A DNA stretch of 64,000 nt from Fructobacillus papyrifericola (GTDB taxonomy: Bacteria > Bacillota > Bacilli > Lactobacillales > Lactobacillaceae): contig NZ_JAAMFJ010000007.1 in NCBI RefSeq assembly GCF_018437235.1, positions 38,106 to 102,105 of the forward strand. The letters run 5' to 3'. How positions within the stretch are numbered: position 1 is the first letter of the stretch; each line of letters begins with the position of its first letter. The translations under genes and the position numbers were made by a program. The notes beneath the pieces are model-generated. The model made no database searches, was not told where the DNA came from, and worked only from the letters and a program-made list of their open reading frames with translations. This document shows positions 57,287 through 64,000 of the stretch, in pieces.

Positions 57287-58585
57287 TCACTTTTGACCAC
57301 GCAGGCCCTTCTGCTGCTTATCCTTTAGGGTTTCATTGACTTCTTTCAGCTGCTTTTCAAAGGGTGAATTGCCCTTGGGTGAAAAGTAGCGGTCGCCTTT
57401 GATGGCGTCCGGCAGGTACTGTTGGGCAACCCAGTCATTGTCAAAGTCGTGCGGGTAGACATAGTCTGTTCCATGGCCCAACTTCGCCGAACCGGAATAG
57501 TGGGCGTCTTTTAGATGGGCAGGAATGGCCTGGGCCTTGGAGCGGCTGGCCTGGGCCAGGGCGGCGTCCATGGCCGTATAGGCGGCGTTTGACTTTGGTG
57601 ACAGGGCGAGTTCAATGACGGCGTTGGCCAAAGGAATGCGCGCCTCTGGTAGACCGAGCTTTTCAGCCGTTTGAATGGCGGTTACGGCCCGGAAGGCGGC
57701 ATTTGGGTTGGCCAGGCCAATGTCTTCATAGGCGATGACCGTTAGGCGACGCACCAGAATGGGCAGGTCACCGGCGGCAATTAAGCGTGCGGTATAGTGC
57801 AAGGCGGCGTCGACATCCGATCCACGAATCGACTTTTGCAAAGCGGAGATGACGTCGTAATGGGCGTCACCGTCCTTGTCAGCAACCAGCGCTTGTTTCT
57901 GTGAGGTTTCTTCGACGACCTCTAGGGTCACGGGAATCTCGCCGTCTTCGTTTTTCTTTGTGGAAAGGACGGCTAGTTCGAGTGAGTTCAAGGCAGCGCG
58001 CAGGTCACCGTTTGTTGCTTGGGCCAGGTGGGCCTTGGCTTCGTCGCTGATTGAAACCGGATAGTTGCCAAGACCGTTTTCCTTGTCTGCCAAGGCTCGG
58101 TCAATGGCCTTTTCAATGTCCTTTGTTGACAAGGGGTGAACCTGGAAAATCTGGGTTCTTGAACGAATGGCTGGTGTGACGTTTAAGTAAGGGTTTTCCG
58201 TTGTGGCACCAATTAAGATGATGGCGCCGGACTCCAAGTGGGGCAGTAAAAAGTCCTGCTTGACCTTGTTTAGACGGTGGATTTCATCTAAGAGAAGGAC
58301 AACGGTACCAGACATCTTGGCCTCGGCCGCCACGGCCTGTAAGTCCTTTTGTGAATCGGTGGCCGCGTTCAAAGCACGGAAGGCAAAGTTGGTTGACCCG
58401 GCAATGGCCGAGGCGATCGACGTCTTTCCCGTTCCTGGTGGTCCGTATAAAATCATGGAAGAAAGGCGCTTGGCCTCGACCATGCGCCAGATGATTTTAT
58501 TTTCACCAACCAGGTCTTCTTGACCAACGATGTCTTCAATTCGTTCTGGTCGCATCCGGTAAGCGAGTGGTTTTTGTCCGGCCAT
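57287..58585 (-). CDS. rarA: Replication-associated recombination ATPase RarA (MgsA)
   Basis: 432 residues. A clamp-loader-like AAA ATPase acting at stalled forks. N-terminal MRPERIEDIVGQEDLVG, Walker [13 protein letters not shown], Walker B VLLLDEIHRLNK, sensor 1 IGATTENPY, and C-terminal tetramerisation segments (YEDIGLANPNAA; AHLKDAHYSGSAKLGHG). Normal length; single gene or in front of nothing on the minus strand. Confidence 0.95.
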   Translation of the reverse strand: MAGQKPLAYRMRPERIEDIVGQEDLVGENKIIWRMVEAKRLSSMILYGPPGTGKTSIASAIAGSTNFAFRALNAATDSQKDLQAVAAEAKMSGTVVLLLDEIHRLNKVKQDFLLPHLESGAIILIGATTENPYLNVTPAIRSRTQIFQVHPLSTKDIEKAIDRALADKENGLGNYPVSISDEAKAHLAQATNGDLRAALNSLELAVLSTKKNEDGEIPVTLEVVEETSQKQALVADKDGDAHYDVISALQKSIRGSDVDAALHYTARLIAAGDLPILVRRLTVIAYEDIGLANPNAAFRAVTAIQTAEKLGLPEARIPLANAVIELALSPKSNAAYTAMDAALAQASRSKAQAIPAHLKDAHYSGSAKLGHGTDYVYPHDFDNDWVAQQYLPDAIKGDRYFSPKGNSPFEKQLKEVNETLKDKQQKGLRGQK

Positions 58586-58622
58586 GCTGGCTCCTTTCTT
58601 GCTAACGTGTTTGATTTGTTAA

Positions 58623-58650
58623 GAAAAGCCGACCGGTTCGTCAGCTTTTT
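58623..58650 (-). terminator. Terminator of the YueI-family gene
   Basis: On the minus strand GCTGAC, loop, GTCGGC (U-G pair), then TTTT. Confidence 0.7.
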
Positions 58651-59017
58651 AGAGGTTGATATTGTCGATGTTGACAGCCGTTTTGGCGGCTAAAACAAAG
58701 GCGTAGGGATCCGTTGTTTGCTTTGAGATTTCGTTGTTGGAAAGCAGGGTGTAGGCATTCCCAGACTGAATGGCCAATTTGAGGTAGTCGATGTAGTCGT
58801 CCCCCGCTTGGTTTTGGTCAATCAATAACGTGGCATCCGGATAGGCCTTTAACTTGTCAGCCAGGACAGTCTTGCTTTCTTCTGAACCGACTTCAGAGGC
58901 TTTGATGGCCAAAATAACTCGCTCACGGAAGGTCCCCAGGTAAAGTCGTTTTTCATCAGGCTTTAGGTTTGGCCCTGAACCGTTTTGATTTTGTTCGAGT
59001 CGTTCGTTGACGTCCAT
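58649..59017 (-). CDS. YueI family protein (DUF1694)
   Basis: 122 residues from the ATG whose complement is 59015-59017, after AAGGAGGA. The block KPDEKRLYLGTFRERVIL and the later AYTLLSNNEISKQTTDPYAFVLAAKTAV are typical of YueI/DUF1694. Cytosolic; function unknown. Its position beside rarA is common in lactic acid bacteria. Confidence 0.87.
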   Translation of the reverse strand: MDVNERLEQNQNGSGPNLKPDEKRLYLGTFRERVILAIKASEVGSEESKTVLADKLKAYPDATLLIDQNQAGDDYIDYLKLAIQSGNAYTLLSNNEISKQTTDPYAFVLAAKTAVNIDNINL

Positions 59018-59102
59018 CAAGCAATCCTCCTTTTTTCATCTGTCCTCTATTATACGGAAAAACGGGAGGGGACACAAAGGAGGTGATAGTTAATCGAAAC
59101 AA

Positions 59103-59131
59103 AAAAGCACCCGCATAAGCGGGTGCTTTTT
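59103..59131. terminator. Terminator of rpsD
   Basis: AAAAGCACCCGC, loop ATAA, GCGGGTGCTTTT; A- and T-runs on both sides. Confidence 0.9.
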
Positions 59132-59156
59132 GTACCGTAACCGGTTGAATAAAAAA

Positions 59157-59768
59157 TTATCCCAAACGGTTGTAGTATTCGACGATCAATGCTTCGTTAA
59201 TGTCAGCATCGAGTTCTTCGCGTTCTGGCAAACGAACAAGCTTACCTTCCAACTTTTCAGCGTCGAATTCAACGAATTGTGGACGTGAAACAACTGATTC
59301 AACAGCGATTTGGATAGGAACAATGTTCTTTGACTTTTCACGAACAGAAATCACTTGGCCAGGTACCACTTCGTATGAAGGGATATCAACGCGCTTGCCG
59401 TCAACCAAGATGTGGCCGTGGTTAACCAACTGACGTGCTTGTTGACGCGTCGTTGCCAAACCGAGACGGTAAACCAATGAGTCCAAACGACGTTCGAGCA
59501 AGATCATGAAGTTGGTACCGTGAGTACCTTGACGGATCTTACCAGCCTTGTTGAACAAACCGTGGAATTGACGTTCAGTCAAACCGTAAGTAAAGCGCAA
59601 CTTTTGCTTTTCGCGAAGTTGAACACCATATTCAGAAACCTTACCGCGACGACCTTGTCCGTGGTCACCAGGGGCGTAGGCACGACGTGCCAATTCCTTA
59701 CCAGTTCCTGAAAGAGAAACACCTAAACGACGTGAAACACGCCACTTTGGTCCAGTATAACGTGACAT
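59157..59768 (-). CDS. rpsD: 30S ribosomal protein S4
   Basis: 203 residues from the ATG at 59768, preceded by TTGGAGGA; the open frame upstream is leader. Binds the 16S 5' domain and nucleates 30S assembly. [20 protein letters not shown] and the S4 domain [28 protein letters not shown] are diagnostic. Single gene, divergent from ezrA. Confidence 0.98.
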   Translation of the reverse strand: MSRYTGPKWRVSRRLGVSLSGTGKELARRAYAPGDHGQGRRGKVSEYGVQLREKQKLRFTYGLTERQFHGLFNKAGKIRQGTHGTNFMILLERRLDSLVYRLGLATTRQQARQLVNHGHILVDGKRVDIPSYEVVPGQVISVREKSKNIVPIQIAVESVVSRPQFVEFDAEKLEGKLVRLPEREELDADINEALIVEYYNRLG

Positions 59769-59927
59769 ATATATGTCCTCCAAAATGTAGTTTGCTGTAC
59801 ATTTGAGGGCCTGCACCAGATGCGTGCAACGTCGATTGATTCGTTTCTCAGAAACCGTAGCTCAGTTCTTACTAACGAGTTGGGACGTTGTTGACGCGCT
59901 TCTTTGCAGACTGCTACCAATACAACT
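59769..59927 (-). promoter_or_regulatory. rpsD 5' leader, probable S4 autoregulatory RNA
   Basis: A 159-nt leader between the predicted start site and rpsD contains several stems, among them GTTTCT/AGAAAC and GCATCTGGTGC-type pairings near the 3' end. Bacilli control rpsD by S4 binding to such a leader. I did not derive the pseudoknot, so the assignment rests on position and length. Confidence 0.45.
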
Positions 59928-59933
59928 TCGATA

Positions 59934-59962
59934 AGTATAGCAGGAAAAAGGCGGGAAGGCAA
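59934..59962 (-). promoter_or_regulatory. Promoter of rpsD
   Basis: Minus strand: -35 TTGCCT (59957-59962), 17-bp spacer, -10 TATACT (59934-59939). Confidence 0.75.
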
Positions 59963-60097
59963 GAAAATCAGGGGAAGAGCGGTTGTTGCTGACTTTAAAA
60001 AGTTAAGAAAAGTGTAAAAAGTCGCAAGCAAAGCGGATTTTCTCCTTAACTGGTGTAGAGTGGAAATTAGCATATAGAAGAGACGAGGGCAAAAACC

Positions 60098-61801
60098 ATG
60101 TGGATTATCTTTGGCATCATTCTTGTCCTGCTGGTATTTGCAGCAGTGGCCTGGGCGATTTTAGAACAGCGCAAAGCCGCCGGACAAGTGGCGGATTTTG
60201 AACTGGCGAAGAACGCCCTGTTGAATGAGCACGTGGACCAGGCCATTTCGGCAGCCAAGAAGATTTCGCTGTCGGGTCAGGCTCTAAAGGAATACGAGAC
60301 GATTCAGGGACAGTACTCCTATTTAAAGAAGAACTTGTTTGCCAAGATGGACCAGGAACGGGCATACGCAGAGTCAAAGACCGGCGGTTTAAACGTTTGG
60401 GCAACGAAAAATAGCCTTCACCGCCTGCTTGCCTTAACAAAGGAAGCTGCCCAAGTGCAGGCCAGCATTAAGGATGGCTTGGACAACTTATACAAGCAAA
60501 ACGACCGCCACCACGAAGCCATCCGTCAATTGCACGACGACCATGGCAAGATTTTGGAGCGGATTGCAAATGAACCCGACACCTTTGGGCCTTCCGCTGC
60601 AGCCTTGAGCGACTTTATTAGCCAGGGAGAAGAAAACTACCAAGCTTACCTGAAGTTAGTCGAAGAGGAAAAGGCGCTGGAAGCATCCGAAGCCTTCGAG
60701 GCCCTTGGAATGGAAGCCGGTCAGCTGACCCACTACTTGCAATCAATTCCTTTGATTTTTGGGCAACTGAACGGCAAGTTCGTTGAGCAAATCCAAGAAA
60801 TCGTTGCTGGCCAGGCCGACTTGGAAAAGCGGGGCGTGATTTTTGATGAAAAAGCGATTCAAAAGGCCCTCGACCAAATTGACCAAGACCGCTTGCAGGC
60901 TTTAGCGGCTTTGGAAGAACTAAAAATCAAAGAAGCCACCGATTTGCAGCTTGGTGTTAACAAGCAGATTCAGGCCCTCTATGATCTGCTAGAAAGTGAA
61001 ATGACCGCTTACAAGCGTTATTTCAAGCAACAAGAACTGGTGAAGCAAGCCTTTGATCGCATTTCGGAACAAAACCACTCCCTAATGATCGAACTGGCTT
61101 ACCTGAAGGGCCGTTTCCAGTTGACCCATGACGAGGAAGGCAAGCAGCAGGAAGCTGCCAAGGAAATCGAAGACCTGGTCAAGGCGCAACAGGAAGTTTC
61201 GACTGCTTTGTCTGAAAAGACCATGACCTATTCAGAAGCCTGCCAGCGGCAGGAAAAGTGGTTGGCCATCGATGCCGAACTGGACCAGGAACAAGTGGCC
61301 CTCTACAAGCAAATTGAGGCCTTCCAGCCGGCCTTGAAATCAGCTAAGACCCATTCAAGTGCTGCCATCAGTGAAATGAAGGACTTGAAGCGTTCCTTGG
61401 AACGGCGGGACTTGCCTGGCTTGCCCAAGTTGTTTTTGGACCACTTCTTTGCCCTTTCAGATGAAATGAAGCGGCTGGATGAGGGAGTCAACGCCTCCCT
61501 GGTCGACTTGGATGCCGTACAGCGTCAGCTAAACATTGTTTCCTCTGACTTGGATACATTAAAAGAAGAGGCCAAAGTCGTCGCCGAACAAGCCGAACTG
61601 GCAGTCTCTTTGCTGCAATACGCTAGTCGTTATGCAGCTGAAAACAGCCAAATGAACCAGACGCTAAAAGAGGCCCAGCGGGACTTTGACGAGAATTTCG
61701 ACTATGCGTTGGTGATTGATAAATTAAAACCAGTGCTAAACGAGGTCGAGCCCGACGCCTACGCGCGTTTAGTGGCCAATCAAGACCCAATTGAACTGTA
61801 A
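60098..61801 (+). CDS. ezrA: Septation ring regulator EzrA
   Basis: 567 residues. A single N-terminal TM segment (about 2-22) is followed by a long series of coiled-coil, spectrin-like helices, as in EzrA, which spans from the membrane to FtsZ and tunes Z-ring formation. Low-complexity Gln/Glu/Ala helices run throughout (for example KEAAQVQASIKDGLDNLYKQ). The rpsD-ezrA divergent pair is a Bacilli hallmark and supports the call. The ribosome site is weak (ACGAGGG). Confidence 0.9.
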   Translation: MWIIFGIILVLLVFAAVAWAILEQRKAAGQVADFELAKNALLNEHVDQAISAAKKISLSGQALKEYETIQGQYSYLKKNLFAKMDQERAYAESKTGGLNVWATKNSLHRLLALTKEAAQVQASIKDGLDNLYKQNDRHHEAIRQLHDDHGKILERIANEPDTFGPSAAALSDFISQGEENYQAYLKLVEEEKALEASEAFEALGMEAGQLTHYLQSIPLIFGQLNGKFVEQIQEIVAGQADLEKRGVIFDEKAIQKALDQIDQDRLQALAALEELKIKEATDLQLGVNKQIQALYDLLESEMTAYKRYFKQQELVKQAFDRISEQNHSLMIELAYLKGRFQLTHDEEGKQQEAAKEIEDLVKAQQEVSTALSEKTMTYSEACQRQEKWLAIDAELDQEQVALYKQIEAFQPALKSAKTHSSAAISEMKDLKRSLERRDLPGLPKLFLDHFFALSDEMKRLDEGVNASLVDLDAVQRQLNIVSSDLDTLKEEAKVVAEQAELAVSLLQYASRYAAENSQMNQTLKEAQRDFDENFDYALVIDKLKPVLNEVEPDAYARLVANQDPIEL

Positions 61802-61805
61802 ATAA

Positions 61806-61841
61806 AAAGAACGGTCCGCTCAGTGCGTACCGTTCTTTTTT
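61806..61841. terminator. Bidirectional terminator between ezrA and the permease
   Basis: AAGAACGGT/ACCGTTCTT around a 13-base loop with inner CGC/GCG pairing. Confidence 0.85.
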
Positions 61842-63249
61842 ATTGTTTTGGATTGCTAATGGCTGAATGCTTGATGCCGTAAGTAAAGTACCAGATTAAG
61901 CCAAGGGCGACCCAGACGGCGTAGAGCTTCAAGGTCAGGATTGGCAGGCGAATGATCAAGAAGAGTGAAAGTCCGGCTGCCAGTGCGGGGAGAACCGGAT
62001 AGAAGGGCATCTTGAAGCCGTCGTGGGCCAAGTCCTTGCGCTTGCGTAAGAAGAGAACCCCGAAGGTGATGAACATGAAGGCCGTCAGCGTTCCGATGTT
62101 AATCAAGTTCGTCAGTGTGGACAGGGGGATAAAGCCGGCCAGCACCGCTTCGACAACCACGGCTAAGACGATGGCGTTCTTGGGCAGGTGTTGGCTGTTG
62201 ACTTTACCAAGACCTCTTGGCATCAGGCCGTCCCGACCGAAGGAGTAGGCCAGGCGGGAGGAGGCGAAGATCAAGGCTAAGATGGCGGTAAACATCCCAA
62301 TCAAAGCCCCGATTGTAATGACAACGGAGAATTGCGTTTGCTTGATGGTCTGTAGCGCAAAGGCGGCGGGGTCGTCGACGCCGAGTTTCTTGTAGTTGAC
62401 GATTCCGGTCAGCACAATGGCAAAGAGCGTGTAAAGGGTTGATGAAATCAAGACGGTCCCAAGAATGCCCCGCGACATGGTCTTAGTCGGATTCTTCACC
62501 TCGGCGGCGTGGGCGGCGATGGTGTCAAAGCCCAAGAAAGAGAAGATGATCGAAGCCGTGGCCGCCGTGATTCCACCAAGGCCAAAGAGCCCAGTCTGGA
62601 ATTGCTTGGGGTAAAAGTCGGCGTAGTTGCTTGGCTTAATAAAGAAGAGACCACCAATGACGAAGAGTAAGATGATGGCAATCTTTAGGACGACGCCGGC
62701 GTTTTCGACTTTTTTGGATTGGGAGAGGCCGGCAAAGAGAATGAAGGTCGCAATCAAAATAACGACGACCGCTAAGAGATTAACAAAACCACCCTGGTCG
62801 GGACCTGCGCGAAGGATTTGGGGCAGGGCGAAACCGAGTTGTGCCAAAAGCGAGTTCAGATAGGCGGAAAAGCCGGTTGCAATGGCTGAAACTGCCAGGA
62901 AGTATTCCAGAATCAAGGACCAACCAAGAATCCAACCGATGACTTCGCCATAGACGACGGATCCATAGGAGTAGGCGGATCCGGCAACGGGCATGGCCGA
63001 GGAAAATTCTGCAAAGGCCATGCCACAGATGCCAGAAAAGAGGGCGGCCAATAGAAAGGCAATGGCAACGGCTGGTCCGGCGTTGTTGGCTGCTTCATGA
63101 CCGGGTAGAATAAAAATTCCTGAGCCGATAACGGTTCCGACACCAAGGCCAATCAAATCCTTGGTCGAGAGAACGCGGGCCATTTGCCCGTCTTTTTTTA
63201 AGTAGCCGGCAACCGACTCCTTTTGGAAAGCGCGTGATAGAACGTTCAT
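61840..63249 (-). CDS. APC-superfamily amino-acid permease (CAT type, YfnA-like)
   Basis: 469 residues from the ATG at 63249; a GTG five codons earlier (63264) is possible, and neither has a clear Shine-Dalgarno. Twelve TM segments. TM1 has the unwound GVGTVIGSGIFILPG substrate motif of APC carriers; FSFLGFDTIAAHAAEVKNPTKT is the TM6 and following region of the cationic amino-acid transporter group. Imports an amino acid with a proton; substrate not readable from sequence. Confidence 0.9.
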   Translation of the reverse strand: MNVLSRAFQKESVAGYLKKDGQMARVLSTKDLIGLGVGTVIGSGIFILPGHEAANNAGPAVAIAFLLAALFSGICGMAFAEFSSAMPVAGSAYSYGSVVYGEVIGWILGWSLILEYFLAVSAIATGFSAYLNSLLAQLGFALPQILRAGPDQGGFVNLLAVVVILIATFILFAGLSQSKKVENAGVVLKIAIILLFVIGGLFFIKPSNYADFYPKQFQTGLFGLGGITAATASIIFSFLGFDTIAAHAAEVKNPTKTMSRGILGTVLISSTLYTLFAIVLTGIVNYKKLGVDDPAAFALQTIKQTQFSVVITIGALIGMFTAILALIFASSRLAYSFGRDGLMPRGLGKVNSQHLPKNAIVLAVVVEAVLAGFIPLSTLTNLINIGTLTAFMFITFGVLFLRKRKDLAHDGFKMPFYPVLPALAAGLSLFLIIRLPILTLKLYAVWVALGLIWYFTYGIKHSAISNPKQ

Positions 63250-63359
63250 TTCATTTTTTCTCACTTTTTTCTAATTAATAAAACAATTGTAGCAGGTATA
63301 AAATAGCTTGTCGATTTTTTTAATGGTAAAATGTAGCCATTGGTTTGGAGGAAAGCGTC

Positions 63360-63920
63360 ATGGCGAAACGAGTCATTGTTTTAATGGGACCTGCTGGAGC
63401 GGGAAAAAGTTCAGTTGCTTCTTATATAAAGGAACGCTTTGGAATTCCGCAAGTGATTACCCACACCACCCGGGCAATGCGCCAGGGTGAAGAAGATAAC
63501 GTTGACTACTACTTTGAAGACGATCAGAGCTTTGATCAAAAGCACTTCTTAGAAGAGGTCAACTATGGTGGCCATCGATATGGTTCTTCGATGGAAGGTC
63601 TGGAGCGTGCTTGGTCAAGAAACGACTTGGCTTCGATTGTTCTGGATACAAAGGGTGGCGAGACCTACCAGGAGATTCTCCACGATCAGGCTTGGCTTTG
63701 GTACGTGACAGTTTCCAAAGTCGAAGAACTCGAGAAACGCTTAGTTGCAAGAGGGGATGCCAAGCAGGCGATTGAAAAACGTTTGTCATCTGCGGAGTTC
63801 AAACGGGACTTAAGCTTGCCGGATTCGCTTAAGAATAAGGCTGTTGTGATTGAAAATGATGACTGGACGACTACTAAAAGGCAAATTGATGGCTTGATTC
63901 AAGGCACTTTTGGCAACTAA
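63360..63920 (+). CDS. Guanylate-kinase-like P-loop kinase
   Basis: 186 residues from ATG 63360, after GGAGG. P-loop MGPAGAGKSSVA, then THTTRAMRQGEEDNVDYYF, which matches the GMP-binding THTTR/Y-P-R-x-GE block of guanylate kinases, and YGGHRYGSSMEGLERAW. The lid and C-terminus are shorter than in canonical Gmk. It may be a second guanylate-kinase paralogue of the type seen in lactic acid bacteria rather than the essential gmk. Its own promoter is not clear. Confidence 0.8.
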   Translation: MAKRVIVLMGPAGAGKSSVASYIKERFGIPQVITHTTRAMRQGEEDNVDYYFEDDQSFDQKHFLEEVNYGGHRYGSSMEGLERAWSRNDLASIVLDTKGGETYQEILHDQAWLWYVTVSKVEELEKRLVARGDAKQAIEKRLSSAEFKRDLSLPDSLKNKAVVIENDDWTTTKRQIDGLIQGTFGN

Positions 63921-63953
63921 AGACTTTCTTAAAGATTTTCTTCCAAAAAACCA

Positions 63954-63982
63954 TTGACCAACCCCCAAGCAGCCGGTATACT
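63954..63982 (+). promoter_or_regulatory. Promoter of a gene beyond the window
   Basis: -35 TTGACC (63954-63959), 17-bp spacer, -10 TATACT (63977-63982). Confidence 0.75.
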
Positions 63983-64000
63983 AATTATTGTTCCTTGCGA

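Overview
The window looks like a chromosome segment of a heterofermentative lactic acid bacterium of the Leuconostoc group. Fructobacillus or a close relative fits best, but this is inferred without a database search. The grounds are: Firmicutes gene order (rplM-rpsI; pth-mfd-rqcP-divIC-tilS-hpt-ftsH-hslO-lysS; comFA-comFC; mreB-DUF2969-rodA; rpsD divergent from ezrA); a CIRCE operator before groES; a Ddl ligase carrying the Phe that marks D-Ala-D-Lac ligases; and a 6S-like RNA next to a usp gene.

Layout. 1-3410: end of the L13/S9 operon, then two membrane proteins that share an N-terminal motif. 3410-19990: an accessory, mostly AT-rich region. It holds a frameshifted cell-wall adhesin, a 50-bp tandem repeat, a candidate structured RNA, orphan membrane and secreted proteins, and a defence island. 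The island has an abiH interrupted by one stop codon, a type I restriction-modification system (hsdR-hsdM-hsdS) with a downstream store of two silent specificity cassettes, a frameshifted tyrosine recombinase, and an uncharacterised pair (STAS-like DUF4325 protein plus membrane-anchored helical protein). 20023-40387: core genes: exporter, nitroreductase, groES-groEL, a nucleoside/ribose salvage block (rbsK-rpiA divergent from nupC), a CBS protein, and the long pth-to-lysS cluster. 40450-45024: three paralogous MFS transporters (the first broken) between two identical tRNA-Asn genes; each has the same short hairpin just before its Shine-Dalgarno sequence. 45027-64000: tRNAs, tpiA, eno, competence genes, cell-shape and cell-wall genes, a broken uspA, a 6S-like RNA, rarA, rpsD, ezrA, an amino-acid permease and a kinase-like gene.

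Most unusual points. (1) A four-cassette hsdS shuffling locus: eight short repeats share the core CAGCGTA, each silent cassette sits behind its own terminator, and the recombinase gene has lost one base, so the switch may be frozen. (2) An Hsp33 (hslO) without a single cysteine, so it lacks the zinc redox switch that defines the family. (3) A leader hairpin with compensatory base changes before all three MFS paralogues. (4) A triosephosphate isomerase with several changed second-shell residues. (5) Five genes each disrupted by one small event, which suggests ongoing gene decay or residual assembly errors.

Limits: all family calls come from reading motifs and gene context. No alignment, folding or search was run.
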